From NCBI RefSeq assembly GCF_036330325.1, contig NZ_JAZDRO010000005.1, positions 1 to 64,000 of the forward strand: a stretch of 64,000 nt of DNA, written 5' to 3'. This stretch comes from Hyphobacterium marinum (lineage in GTDB: Bacteria; Pseudomonadota; Alphaproteobacteria; Caulobacterales; Maricaulaceae). Of this stretch, positions 16,771 through 25,715 are shown in pieces. The position numbers were made by a program, and so were the translations under genes. The number at the start of each line of letters is the position of its first letter. Position 1 is the stretch's first letter. The notes under the pieces were generated by a model. That model saw only the letters and a list, made by a program, of their open reading frames with translations. It ran no database searches and was not told where the DNA came from.

Positions 16771-18381
16771 ATGAAGGTCGATCCGGTTCCTCTTGCGGGA
16801 CTGGCCGCGCTCGCTGCGGCCACTCCTCTCGTCGCCGTCGCGGTGCTTGCCGCAACGGGACCGCTTGACGGCTATCTGGCGCACATCGCCCGGACCCGGC
16901 TGGGCGACTATCTCCTGACCAGTGCCATCGTCAGCCTGACGGCCGCCATCCTGTCCGGCCTGATCGGGGTGACGACCGCCTGGCTGGTCGCGCGATGCGA
17001 ATTCGCCGGCCGATCCACGCTTCAATGGGCGCTCGCCCTGCCACTGGCTGTCCCGGCCTATGTGGCTGCCTATGCCTGGCTTGATCTCAGCCAGGCCGCC
17101 GGCCCTGTTGCCGCGATGCTGCGCGATGCAGGATTCGACGGAGTCGCCGCCGCGCTTCCCGCGATCAGAGGCCCGTTCGGAGCCGGACTGATTTTCGCGG
17201 TCACGCTCTACCCCTATATCTACCTGCTGGCGCGCGAGGCGTTCTCCGGACAGTCCGCCGACACCTATGACGCGGCCCGCACTTTGGGCCATGGGCCCGT
17301 CTCGGCCTTTCTCAAAGCCGCGCTGCCGATGGCCCGGCCCGCCATTGCCGCCGGCATGGCGCTCGTCGTCATGGAAAGCCTCGCCGACTATGGGGCGGTC
17401 TCCCATCTGGGCGCGCCAACGCTGACGGTCGGGATTGTCCGCGCCTGGGCCGGGGCCGGCGCGCTCGCCGACGCGGCGCGGCTGGCCATCGTGCTGGCCG
17501 CGATTGCCCTGCTCCTGTTCTCACTGGAACGTGCCCAGCGCCGCCGGGCGCGGAGCTCTGCCGGATCGGGGCGCCGCAAGCCACCGCGCCGGATCCGTCT
17601 TGCCGGCTGGGCCGCGGCCGGAGCGATGGCCGTCTGCCTCTTCCCCCTGCTGGCCGGCCTCGTCCTGCCGATGGCCCGCATGGTCTGGCTGGCGTTCGAG
17701 GCGGAACTCGCCCGTGGCCTGTTCGCGGCCTTCCGGCACAGCGCCATCCTCGCCAGCCTGTCGGGGTTGTTTGCCGCTGCGCTGGGGCTTGGGACGGCCT
17801 ATGCGGTTCGCAACCGCTCGCGGCTCGCCCGCATTTCGGCCCGGGTCGCCAGCCTTGGCTATGCCGCGCCCGGAGCCGTGGCGGCCGTTGGTGTGATCGC
17901 GGTTCTGTCTTTCATCCAGACCGGTCTGGACAGTCTTTGGGGCGGACGCTTCCCGGTCCTGCTGACCGGGACCGTTCTGGCCCTCCTCTTTGCCTATCTC
18001 TCACGCTTTGCCGCCGCCGCCATCGGGCCGTGCGAAAGCGCGCTGGAACGTGTGACGCCCGCGCTTGATGGTGCCGCCCGGACGCTCGGTGAAGGCCCGC
18101 TTGGCGTGCTGCGCCGCGTTCATTGGCCGCTTGTGTCCGGAGGTGCCATAACCGCCGGACTGATCGTCTTCGTGGAAGTTTTGAAGGAATTGCCCGCCAC
18201 CATGATCCTGCGGCCGTTCAACTTCGATACGCTGGCCGTCGTCGCGCACAATTTCGCCGCCGACGAACGCCTCGGCCAGGCCGGTGCGCCCTCGGTCCTG
18301 CTGGTCCTGACGGCGCTGGTCCCGATGATTTATGTCGCCCGCAAGATCGTGAAGGAATCCGCGATCGAGGAGCTCGGATGA
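16771..18381 (+). CDS. fbpB: Iron(III) ABC transporter permease
   Basis: A 536-aa inner-membrane permease built from two fused BPD_transp_1 domains, about twelve helices in total. Each half has an EAA-type coupling loop: one around DTYDAARTLGHGPVSAFLKA, the other around PALDGAARTLGEGPLG. This fused arrangement is usual for FbpB/SfuB ferric iron permeases and differs from paired single-domain permeases. It overlaps the ATPase gene by four bases (ATGA), implying coupled translation. Confidence 0.92.
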   Translation: MKVDPVPLAGLAALAAATPLVAVAVLAATGPLDGYLAHIARTRLGDYLLTSAIVSLTAAILSGLIGVTTAWLVARCEFAGRSTLQWALALPLAVPAYVAAYAWLDLSQAAGPVAAMLRDAGFDGVAAALPAIRGPFGAGLIFAVTLYPYIYLLAREAFSGQSADTYDAARTLGHGPVSAFLKAALPMARPAIAAGMALVVMESLADYGAVSHLGAPTLTVGIVRAWAGAGALADAARLAIVLAAIALLLFSLERAQRRRARSSAGSGRRKPPRRIRLAGWAAAGAMAVCLFPLLAGLVLPMARMVWLAFEAELARGLFAAFRHSAILASLSGLFAAALGLGTAYAVRNRSRLARISARVASLGYAAPGAVAAVGVIAVLSFIQTGLDSLWGGRFPVLLTGTVLALLFAYLSRFAAAAIGPCESALERVTPALDGAARTLGEGPLGVLRRVHWPLVSGGAITAGLIVFVEVLKELPATMILRPFNFDTLAVVAHNFAADERLGQAGAPSVLLVLTALVPMIYVARKIVKESAIEELG

Positions 18382-19409
18382 GTACACCGCTTCTCTCAGT
18401 ACGCGGTGCCCAGCGCGCGCTGGCCGGCAACCCGGTCCTGCGCGGGGCCGATCTCGACCTGACCAGCGGGCGCGTGACAGCCTTGCTCGGACCGTCAGGC
18501 AGCGGCAAGTCGACCCTTTTGCGCGCCATTGCCGGACTGGAGCGGCTCGACGCCGGGGAAATCCGGTCAGGAGACGCCCTTTGGTCGGCCAGGGGGCAGC
18601 ATCTCGCGCCGGAACTCCGGCGTGTCGGCGTGGTGTTTCAGGACTTTGCCCTCTTCCCCCATCTGACAGCAGCGGAAAATGTCGCCTTCGGACTCCGCGG
18701 CATTCCCAAGCCGGAACGGCGCGAACGGGCGATCACACAATTGGAACGCGCCGAACTGGCCCATCGGGCAGACGCTTACCCGCACGAGTTGTCCGGGGGC
18801 GAGCAACAACGCGTGGCGCTGGCGCGGGCGCTGGTATTCCGCCCCGACATTGTCCTGCTGGACGAACCGTTTTCGGGTCTTGATCGACGGTTGCGTGCCC
18901 AACTGCGGACCGAAACCGTCGCCGCGCTTCGTGCGGCCGGGCTGGCCGCCCTTCTCGTCACACACGACGCGGAAGAAGCCATGGAAGCCGCCGACGACAT
19001 CGCTCTGATGGCAGATGGCGTCATCGTCCAGACCGGAACCCCGGAGGAGGTTTATCTCAAGCCTGCCTCGCTGCTGGCGGCGCGTCTGCTCGGCGACGTC
19101 CAGACCTGGTCAGGCAAGGTCGAAAGCGGCCTGGTTCAGACACCGCTTGGCCCGGCCAGCGCCGCTGAGCTGTCTGAAGGCCATGCGGCCACGGTCCTGA
19201 TCCGGCCGGAAGGCGTTGACCGGGTCGCCGGCGGCATTCCGGCGTCTGTCCTCTCCAAGCGCTTGCATGGAGGACGGGCAAGACTTCTGGTTCAGGCGGG
19301 CGGCGAAGGCAGCTGGACGGTCGAAACCCCGCTCGCGAACAGCGCGGAGCCGGGCCAAACCATAGAGCTTGGCCTCAACCCGATGTTCACTCGCGTCTTT
19401 CCTGACTGA
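18378..19409 (+). CDS. fbpC: Iron(III) ABC transporter ATP-binding protein
   Basis: A 343-aa ABC ATPase. Walker A is GPSGSGKST, Q-loop VVFQDFALFPHL, signature LSGGEQQRVALARAL, Walker B IVLLDEPFSGLD and switch His in LLVTHD. A C-terminal TOBE-like regulatory domain follows residue about 240. The start at 18378 overlaps the permease stop; the longer upstream frame lies inside fbpB and is rejected. The stop TGA abuts the leucine dehydrogenase stop on the other strand, forming a TGATCA junction. Confidence 0.93.
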   Translation: MSTPLLSVRGAQRALAGNPVLRGADLDLTSGRVTALLGPSGSGKSTLLRAIAGLERLDAGEIRSGDALWSARGQHLAPELRRVGVVFQDFALFPHLTAAENVAFGLRGIPKPERRERAITQLERAELAHRADAYPHELSGGEQQRVALARALVFRPDIVLLDEPFSGLDRRLRAQLRTETVAALRAAGLAALLVTHDAEEAMEAADDIALMADGVIVQTGTPEEVYLKPASLLAARLLGDVQTWSGKVESGLVQTPLGPASAAELSEGHAATVLIRPEGVDRVAGGIPASVLSKRLHGGRARLLVQAGGEGSWTVETPLANSAEPGQTIELGLNPMFTRVFPD

Positions 19410-20471
19410 TCAGGCTGCCTTGGCAGCGCGGGCTTCCTCGATACGGGCCCGCGCCATCTCGTCCGCAATGACATTGGCCGGGCGGCCTTCATTCTCGGCA
19501 CGATCAAGGATTTCGCCCAGGGTCGTTTCGAGGTTCTCGAGCTTGCCCTGGACCCAGGACGGATCGAAATCGCCGCGGATCTCGCCCATCACATTGATGA
19601 TGCCACCGGCGTTGATCACGTAGTCCGGCGCATAGAGGATTCCGCGTTCCTGCAGCTTCGCGCCCATGTCGCGGGTCGAAAGCTGATTGTTGGCCGCACC
19701 GGCAACGATTTTCACCTTCAACCGGTCAATCGTATCCGGATTGATGATCGAACCGAGTGCACAGGGCGCGAACACGTCGGCGTCCTGGTCGTAGATCGCG
19801 TCCTTGTCGACAATCGTCGCACCATGTTGCTCGGCGAGCGGCTTGAGTCCGTCGAGATTGATATCGGTGACGATCAGCTGGGCCCCGGCCTTGGCAAGGT
19901 GACCGCAGAGATAATTTCCAACGTGACCGGACGCGCCCTGTACCGCGACGCGAACGCCTGATAGGTCGCTGAAACCGCCACGCTTCACGCAGGCGCGGAT
20001 GCCGCGGAACACGCCTTCAGCGGTCACAGGCGACGGATCGCCAGAAGCCGCCTTGCCTTCCGGCAGGCCGGTGACGTGCTTGGTCGATTTGCTGACGCTG
20101 ACCATGTCGGCCGGGCTGACACCGACATCCTCCGCAGTGATGTAATGACCGCTCAGGGAATCGACGGCGCGGCCGAAGGCCTGGAACAGGGCCTCGCGGT
20201 CGAAATCACCGTCCGGCTTCATGATCACGCTCTTGCCGCCGCCAATCGGCAGGTCGGCCATGACATTCTTGTAGCTCATGCCCTGGGACAGGCGCAGCAC
20301 GTCGTCGAGCGCGGCCGCAGAGTTCTCGTACTTCCAGAATCGGCAACCGCCCACTGACGGGCCGCGGGCAGTCGAGTGGACCCCAATGATCGCGCGCAGG
20401 CCGGTTTCCTTGTCCGTCGCGAAAAGCACCTTCTCGTGATTGTCGAAAGACGGGTGTTCAAGAACGCTCAT
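19410..20471 (-). CDS. ldh: Leucine dehydrogenase (Glu/Leu/Phe/Val dehydrogenase)
   Basis: A 353-aa amino-acid dehydrogenase that oxidatively deaminates branched-chain amino acids with NAD. The catalytic lysine is in LPIGGGKSVI, and the NAD Rossmann fold has VAVQGASGHVGNYL. The usual GxGxxG is VQGASGHVG, with Ala for the second Gly. NAAGGIINV-like text (INAGGIINVMGE) is family-typical near the C-terminus. The ATG at 20471 starts a clean N-terminus (MSVLEHPSFDNHEKVLF); twelve upstream codons in frame lack conservation. Convergent with fbpC, stops back to back. Confidence 0.9.
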   Translation of the reverse strand: MSVLEHPSFDNHEKVLFATDKETGLRAIIGVHSTARGPSVGGCRFWKYENSAAALDDVLRLSQGMSYKNVMADLPIGGGKSVIMKPDGDFDREALFQAFGRAVDSLSGHYITAEDVGVSPADMVSVSKSTKHVTGLPEGKAASGDPSPVTAEGVFRGIRACVKRGGFSDLSGVRVAVQGASGHVGNYLCGHLAKAGAQLIVTDINLDGLKPLAEQHGATIVDKDAIYDQDADVFAPCALGSIINPDTIDRLKVKIVAGAANNQLSTRDMGAKLQERGILYAPDYVINAGGIINVMGEIRGDFDPSWVQGKLENLETTLGEILDRAENEGRPANVIADEMARARIEEARAAKAA

Positions 20472-20551
20472 GAAGGAGTCCTTTGTGGTGACATCGGTCG
20501 CATGCACCCGCCACCGGTCCCGTGCGGGCGGCGTGGGGATAGACCCTCAGG

Positions 20552-20571
20552 CAAGCGGGCACAAGCGGGCA
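20552..20571. repeat. 10-bp perfect tandem repeat
   Basis: CAAGCGGGCA occurs twice in direct succession in the spacer between the leucine dehydrogenase start region and the uracil-DNA glycosylase stop. Significance unknown; possibly a replication-slippage product. Confidence 0.6.
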
Positions 20572-20572
20572 A

Positions 20573-21178
20573 TCACGCCTGTCTGACAAGTTTTGACATG
20601 CCGCGGCGCAGCATCGGCAACACCTCTTCAGCAAACCACGGATTCTTTTTCAGCCAGCTATTGTTGCGCCAGGACGGGTGCGGCAGGGGGATGATCGACG
20701 GGGCATAGTCGCGCCATGCCCTAACCGTCTGAGTCAGTGTCGGTTTGGCGCGATTCCCGAGGAAATGCCGTTGCGCATAAAGGCCGACCAGCAAGGTCAG
20801 CTCGACGTGCTGCAATTGCGAAGAAAGGTCGGCCTGCCAGTGTTTTGCGCAGCGGGCAGGTGGCGGCTTGTCTCCACCTTTTTCATCGAGTCCGGGAAAG
20901 CAGAACCCCATCGGCGTGATGGCGATTTGCTGCGGATCGTAAAACACGGTTTCGTCAATCCCGAGCCAATCCCGCAACCGGTCTCCGGACGGGTCGGTGA
21001 AGGGCTTTCCCGAGGCGTGTACACGCGTCCCGGGGGCCTGTCCGACAATCCGGACTTTCGCGCCTGGCGCGGCCTGAACCACCGGACGCGGCTCAGGGAT
21101 TTCGCCGGCGCACAGGCGGCAGGCGCGGATGCTGCCGAGCAATGTGTCGAGATCCTGTGCGGGTGGCTTGCCTGTCAT
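20573..21178 (-). CDS. Uracil-DNA glycosylase family protein
   Basis: A 201-aa protein of the UDG superfamily resembling the small uracil-DNA glycosylase-like family. Early cysteines in CRLC follow the N-terminal helix; motif 1 is VRIVGQAPGTRVHASGKPF, then DPSGDRLRDWLG; the C-terminal loop is LPHPSWRNNSW, where the HPS motif is the DNA-intercalation loop. Iron-sulphur-type UDGs have four cysteines; here CRLC, FCFPG and RCAKHW are candidates, but a cluster is not certain. The ATG at 21178 is preferred over a start 48 codons upstream, which would run into the divergent gene's promoter. Role: base excision repair. Confidence 0.8.
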   Translation of the reverse strand: MTGKPPAQDLDTLLGSIRACRLCAGEIPEPRPVVQAAPGAKVRIVGQAPGTRVHASGKPFTDPSGDRLRDWLGIDETVFYDPQQIAITPMGFCFPGLDEKGGDKPPPARCAKHWQADLSSQLQHVELTLLVGLYAQRHFLGNRAKPTLTQTVRAWRDYAPSIIPLPHPSWRNNSWLKKNPWFAEEVLPMLRRGMSKLVRQA

Positions 21179-21225
21179 CACGCTTTCATGTGCTTTTATG
21201 CTCACGATAAGCGCGGAACCCGGCA

Positions 21226-21948
21226 ATGCGAAGAGATCACCGTCCCTACTGGATGCATGCGGCATGGGACCAGTTTGAAAACTGGCGGGCGCAAACCTGG
21301 CTGGCACCGCATTTCGACACACTCGGACCGAATGCCAAATTCACCGGCCCGGCCCATGTCGAGATCTTTGGTCCCAACATTACGGCGGGCTGTGCTCTGC
21401 ACGTGGTTGCCACACGCGACATGCCGGTTCGTTTCACGGTCTGGTCGCCCGCTGATCAGGCCGGGCGTATATCCATCGGCGACGGCTGTTTCTTCGCGGG
21501 TGGGACGCGCCTTCTGGCCACGAAGGATATCACCATCGGTGACGCCTGCCTGTTTGCCGCGAACGCGACGGTCACCGATTGCGACTGGCATGGCCTTTAT
21601 AACCGAATTGATCCCGCCCCGCCCGGCCATCCGGTCCGGATCGGCAACAATGTCTGGCTGGGTGACGGAGCCTTCATCGGCAAGGGTGTGACGATCGGCG
21701 ATCATGCCGTCATCGGCGCGCGCGCTGTCGTCACGAAGGACGTACCGGCTTATGCCGTCGTGGCGGGGAACCCGGCGAAGATCGTCAAGCGGCTGGACCC
21801 GGATGCCCCGATGAAGACGCGGCTCGACATGGTCGACGACATCGCCGGCATCTCGCGCTTCATGGACGATGCCTACCGCAAGGCGCTCGCTGCCAACACG
21901 ACCTTCGGCTGGCTGCGCAGCCGGCTGTTTCCTGAGCGCCGCGACTAG
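21226..21948 (+). CDS. Left-handed beta-helix acyltransferase
   Basis: A 240-aa hexapeptide-repeat protein of the sugar O-acetyltransferase (WbbJ/LacA-like) type. Repeats such as RISIGDGCFFAGG, DITIGDACLFAANATVTD and VRIGNNVWLGDGAFIGKGVTIGD build the beta-helix. The HGLYN context supplies the likely catalytic His, and AGNPAKIVKRL is the family C-terminal signature. The acceptor is unknown; surface polysaccharide modification is plausible but no glycan genes adjoin. Divergent from the UDG gene; the stop overlaps the convergent transporter gene stop. Confidence 0.85.
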   Translation: MRRDHRPYWMHAAWDQFENWRAQTWLAPHFDTLGPNAKFTGPAHVEIFGPNITAGCALHVVATRDMPVRFTVWSPADQAGRISIGDGCFFAGGTRLLATKDITIGDACLFAANATVTDCDWHGLYNRIDPAPPGHPVRIGNNVWLGDGAFIGKGVTIGDHAVIGARAVVTKDVPAYAVVAGNPAKIVKRLDPDAPMKTRLDMVDDIAGISRFMDDAYRKALAANTTFGWLRSRLFPERRD

Positions 21949-23228
21949 CCCTGGAACAGGGCCATGGGCAGCGCGCCGACGACACCGCCCGTCATCAGCG
22001 TAGCCAGCGTACCGGAAATGAGGGCACGCGGCGCGAGTTGCAGAATGTCCGCCCGGCGGCTGGGCGCGATAGCCAGCAGACCGCCAATCAAAATGCCGAC
22101 GCTGGAGAAATTGGCGAAGCCGCAGATCGCATACGTCATGATCATGCGCGAGCGCGGCGACAGTGCCTCGCCCATCCCGGCGAGACCGTCATAGGCGACG
22201 ATTTCATTCAGCGCTGTCTTCAGCCCCATCAATGATCCGGCATCGACGGCCTCACTCCACGGGATACCGGCCAGCCAGACGAGCGGCGCGAACAACCAAC
22301 CGAGGATTCGCTGCACGGTCAATGGCTCGCCCGAAATATCGGGAACCGCGTCGAGCCCGAAATTCACCAGCGTTACGATGGCGATGAAGGTGATCAGCAT
22401 TGCGATGATGTTGACGAACAGTTTGACCCCGTCGGTCACGCCCGTCGTCAGCGCATCCATCGACGACTGATAGATCGTGGTCGGGATTTTCTCGTCGGAC
22501 TCGTCCTCCCCGGCATCGCCATCAGGCGGATACATCAGGCGGGCAATGAGGACGGCAGCCGGTACCGAGATCAGCGACGCCGTCACGATATGCCCGGCGG
22601 CACCCTCAAGCACGCCGGACAGCTGGCTGACATAGATCGCCATCACCGAACCCGCGACGGTGGAAAAGCCGACCGTCATGATCAGGAACAGGTCCGACCG
22701 GGAGAGCTGCGGCATGCGCGGGCGGATCAGCACCGGGGATTCGGTCATGCCAAGAAAGATATTGGCCGCAGCCCCCAGGCTCGCCGCACCGCTGAGATTG
22801 AGCAGTTTGCGGAAGACGAAGGCAAAGCCGCGTACCACGAATTCCAGCACCCGCCAGCGCCACAGAAGCGCCGAGATCGCCGACAGGACGATCAGCATGG
22901 GCAGGGCCTGAAACCCGAATATGAACAGGCTTTGCGGGCCGTCTGGATTGATCAGGAAAGGCGGCTCTGCCCCGCCGATATAACCAAAGACGAAACTCGT
23001 CCCCGCGGTCGTGGCGTCCTGCAACAGCTGAACGAATTGCGTCAGGGACTGCAGGAAGGCCCGCGTCGGTGAGAAACTGTAGAGCAGGAAGGCAATGGCG
23101 AATTGCAGGCCGATTGCCCCGCCAAAGAGAACCAGCGGGATGCGCTTGCGCGGCCCCAGAATCCAGGCGATGGCGGCAAAGGCGAAGAGCCCGAGAGAGC
23201 TCCTGAGCTGCAAGCCCATTTCGTCCAT
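21945..23228 (-). CDS. nupC: Concentrative nucleoside transporter (CNT/NupC family)
   Basis: A 427-aa inner-membrane symporter importing nucleosides with H+ or Na+. It has about ten hydrophobic helices. Signature segments are FVFGYIGG, FLGMTESPVLIRP (the re-entrant nucleoside-binding Glu-Ser-Pro region), TVGFSTVAGSVMA and YAICGFANFSSVGI, all typical of CNT proteins. The ATG at 23228 has a GAGGGG sequence 9 bp upstream. No nucleoside catabolic gene adjoins it. Confidence 0.93.
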   Translation of the reverse strand: MDEMGLQLRSSLGLFAFAAIAWILGPRKRIPLVLFGGAIGLQFAIAFLLYSFSPTRAFLQSLTQFVQLLQDATTAGTSFVFGYIGGAEPPFLINPDGPQSLFIFGFQALPMLIVLSAISALLWRWRVLEFVVRGFAFVFRKLLNLSGAASLGAAANIFLGMTESPVLIRPRMPQLSRSDLFLIMTVGFSTVAGSVMAIYVSQLSGVLEGAAGHIVTASLISVPAAVLIARLMYPPDGDAGEDESDEKIPTTIYQSSMDALTTGVTDGVKLFVNIIAMLITFIAIVTLVNFGLDAVPDISGEPLTVQRILGWLFAPLVWLAGIPWSEAVDAGSLMGLKTALNEIVAYDGLAGMGEALSPRSRMIMTYAICGFANFSSVGILIGGLLAIAPSRRADILQLAPRALISGTLATLMTGGVVGALPMALFQG

Positions 23229-23328
23229 GGAATCATCCCCTCACCTGTCCCCTGCCAACCACCCTATTGGTTGACCGGACCGACGCAAGTTCTTGCCATG
23301 GCGTCACTCAGCCGGGAGAGTGTGCCCC

Positions 23329-23520
23329 ATGTCCGTCTGGTCACCCTGCATCAAGGTCTGTTTTGTTGATCCCAAGGCCGGGATCTGTGTCGGCTGTTTC
23401 CGCACGATGGAGGAACTTGGCCGCTGGACGCGGATGACGGACGCCGAACGTGAGGCGGTCGGCCGCCAGCTGGATGACCGCCGCGAGGCCTACCAGCGAA
23501 ACCGGGAGGCAGCACGATGA
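23329..23520 (+). CDS. DUF1289 family protein
   Basis: A 63-aa small cysteine protein. SPCIKVCFVDPKAGICVGCFRTMEE shows the four-Cys C-x3-C-x8-C-x2-C pattern of DUF1289, presumably a metal site; WTRMTDAER is the conserved C-terminal tail. The ATG at 23329 is chosen because the conserved SPC motif sits four residues in. It overlaps the next gene by four bases (ATGA). DUF1289 has no established function. Confidence 0.85.
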   Translation: MSVWSPCIKVCFVDPKAGICVGCFRTMEELGRWTRMTDAEREAVGRQLDDRREAYQRNREAAR

Positions 23521-23780
23521 ACCGCACACTGATCATCGTCATGGCGGGACTGGTGGCTGCGGCGCTGATCGCGCTGGCGATCTTTTCGACCAATTCCGGA
23601 CCGGTCGGCGACGGCGTGCTGCAGAACTCGCGTCTCGCCTATCTCGTCCTGGCCGGCCTTTATGTGGCCGCGGCCAGCTGGGCGGCGATCCGCAAGAATC
23701 CGGGCCGCATGATCGGTCATCTCCTGGTCTGGCTTGGACTGATTGCCCTGGCCACCGCGGCGATCAGCTTTTTCGGCTAA
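23517..23780 (+). CDS. Small membrane protein coupled to DUF1289
   Basis: An 87-aa protein with three predicted membrane helices (residues about 4-23, 39-58 and 66-86), ending immediately after the last helix. In related alphaproteobacteria, as I recall, the gene after DUF1289 encodes a TIGR02281-type retropepsin-like aspartic protease whose N-terminus is such a membrane block. Here the protein stops before any protease domain and the convergent exporter gene begins at once. This may be the N-terminal part of a truncated protease gene or an independent short protein. Translation is coupled to DUF1289 by ATGA overlap. Confidence 0.65.
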   Translation: MNRTLIIVMAGLVAAALIALAIFSTNSGPVGDGVLQNSRLAYLVLAGLYVAAASWAAIRKNPGRMIGHLLVWLGLIALATAAISFFG

Positions 23781-24598
23781 CCGCCCCGCCAGGCCTCATA
23801 AATCAGTGACGTCCCGACCACGACCAGTCCGATCGCGAACAGGCGGCGCAGCATCCGCTCCGGCAAGGCATGGGCCAGCGCAGCGCCCAACGGGGCGACA
23901 AAGAAGGCGCTGACCGCCAGCAGGCCGAACCCGATCATGTTCACATATCCCAGTGAATAGGGCGGAAGGCCGGGTTCACCCCAGCCCCAGACGATGAAGC
24001 CCAGAGCGCCGGGAAGGCCTATGGCGACGCCAAAGCCGGCCGCTGTCGCGACCGCTCTATGAATGGTCCGTCCGCACAGGGTCATCAGTGTGACGCCAAA
24101 GACGCCGCCGCCAATCCCCATCATCGACGACAGAAACCCGATACCGGTCCCCAGACCGGCCCTCGGCAATCCGCCCGGCATGTCGGCGGCCAGCTTCCAG
24201 TCCGGGCGTCCGAACACGAACTGCACCGACAGGATCAGGGCCATGGCCCCGAACAGCGCAGTCAGCCCCCGCCCCGGCGTGAGATCGGCAAGCGCGGCAC
24301 CAATAAGGGTTCCCAGCACGATCCACGGCACCCAGGCTTTCAGGATCGAAAAATCGACCGCGCCGCGCCTGGCGTGCGCAGAGACGGATCTGAGCGATGT
24401 TGCGACGATGACGGCGAGCGATGTGCCGACCGCGACGTGCATGCGCGGTCCATCGCCATATCCCAGAAGGCCGAAGGCGAAGTAGAGCGCCGGCACCATG
24501 ACGACGCCGCCGCCAATCCCGAACAGGCCCGCGACAAGCCCGGCCAGCGCGCCGGTCGCGCCCAGGGCCAGGGCCAAAATCAGGAGTTCGCTTTCCAA
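23777..24598 (-). CDS. TSUP (TauE/SafE) family anion exporter
   Basis: A 273-aa integral membrane protein of the TauE/SafE sulfite exporter family. The duplicated signature GLFGIGGGVVMVP (first half) and SSMMGIGGGVFGV (second half) marks the two inverted repeats. About eight helices. The start is set at a TTG (24598), one base after the dusA stop, because the hydrophobic N-terminus begins there and no ATG fits; a longer frame reads through dusA. Substrates of the family include sulfite, sulfoacetate and thiosulfate; the context does not resolve which. Confidence 0.87.
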   Translation of the reverse strand: MESELLILALALGATGALAGLVAGLFGIGGGVVMVPALYFAFGLLGYGDGPRMHVAVGTSLAVIVATSLRSVSAHARRGAVDFSILKAWVPWIVLGTLIGAALADLTPGRGLTALFGAMALILSVQFVFGRPDWKLAADMPGGLPRAGLGTGIGFLSSMMGIGGGVFGVTLMTLCGRTIHRAVATAAGFGVAIGLPGALGFIVWGWGEPGLPPYSLGYVNMIGFGLLAVSAFFVAPLGAALAHALPERMLRRLFAIGLVVVGTSLIYEAWRGG

Positions 24599-24599
24599 G

Positions 24600-25607
24600 T
24601 CAGGCGGCCTCGGACGGCGACAGGGCGGTCGCCGACAGCGCCTCGTCCAGCACGTCGAACCCGGCACCGGGGCGGTTTGCCTTTTCCGACAGGATACGCC
24701 GCCACTGGCGGGCCCCCGGACAGCCATGGAACAGTCCGAGCATGTGCCGCGTCATCGCGTGCAACGGCACACCTTTGGCTAGCTGAAGCGCGATATAGGG
24801 CCGATAAGCGTCGATCGCTTCGTGCCGGTTCGCGACCGGATCGGTCTCGCCATAGATGCGCGAGTCTACCTCAGCCAGCGTCCACGGCGTGTGATAGGCG
24901 GCCCGGCCCAGCATGATGCCGTCGGTGCCGTACTGCTCTCCGAGTCCGTGCTCGAGGCTCTCCAGACCGCCATTGAGGATGATTTCGAGGTCCGGGCGGG
25001 CCGCCTTCAATTCCCGCACGAGCGGATAGTCCAGCGGAGGAATGTCGCGGTTTTCCTTCGGACTGAGGCCTTTCAGCCAGGCCTTTCGTGCATGGACAAT
25101 GAAGGTCGTCACGCCGCGAGCCGCAACGCGTTCGACGAAGGTGAACAGGGCGTCGCGCGGCTCCTGGTCGTCGACCCCGATACGGCATTTGACAGTCACC
25201 GGAATATCCACGGCCTCGATCATCGCGGTGACGCAGTCCCCCACGAGGTCCGGTTCCCGCATGAGGCAGGCACCAAACCGGCCCGACTGTACGCGGTCGG
25301 ACGGGCAACCGACATTGAGATTGATCTCGGCATAGCCTAGCGCGGCACCGGTTCGCGCCGCCAGCGCCAGTTCCGCCGGGTCAGAGCCGCCCAGCTGCAA
25401 GGCAACGGGGTGTTCGGCGGCCTCGAAACCGATCAGGCGTTCAACATCGCCATGGACCACGGCCGGGCTGGTCGCCATCTCGGTGTAGAGCACGGCGCGG
25501 CGTGTCAGGACGCGGTGGAAGGCCCGGCAATGCCGGTCCGTCCAGTCCATCATCGGCGCAACGCACATCCGCCGGTCGAGAAGCCCGTTCGTATTCATGC
25601 GCGCCAC
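24600..25607 (-). CDS. dusA: tRNA-dihydrouridine(20/20a) synthase
   Basis: A 335-aa FMN enzyme that reduces U20/U20a in the tRNA D-loop. N-terminal VAPMMDWTDRHCR is the DusA-specific FMN phosphate region; NLNVGCPSDRVQSGRFGACLM holds the catalytic Cys (GCPS) in the DusA context; later RIGVDD and FIVHARKAWLKGLSPKENR are characteristic. The start is either GTG 25607 (good GAGGG spacing) or ATG 25598. Translationally adjacent to the TSUP gene downstream, with a single base between stop and TTG start. Confidence 0.93.
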   Translation of the reverse strand: MARMNTNGLLDRRMCVAPMMDWTDRHCRAFHRVLTRRAVLYTEMATSPAVVHGDVERLIGFEAAEHPVALQLGGSDPAELALAARTGAALGYAEINLNVGCPSDRVQSGRFGACLMREPDLVGDCVTAMIEAVDIPVTVKCRIGVDDQEPRDALFTFVERVAARGVTTFIVHARKAWLKGLSPKENRDIPPLDYPLVRELKAARPDLEIILNGGLESLEHGLGEQYGTDGIMLGRAAYHTPWTLAEVDSRIYGETDPVANRHEAIDAYRPYIALQLAKGVPLHAMTRHMLGLFHGCPGARQWRRILSEKANRPGAGFDVLDEALSATALSPSEAA

Positions 25608-25715
25608 TTAGCCCTCTTGGGCGGTGGTTTCAAATCCTGCGGACCGGCCTTTACCGGTCTATAACGCTGATTTGCTAGGCCATGATGACCTGAAGGGGAC
25701 TTTTCGGAGCACCAC

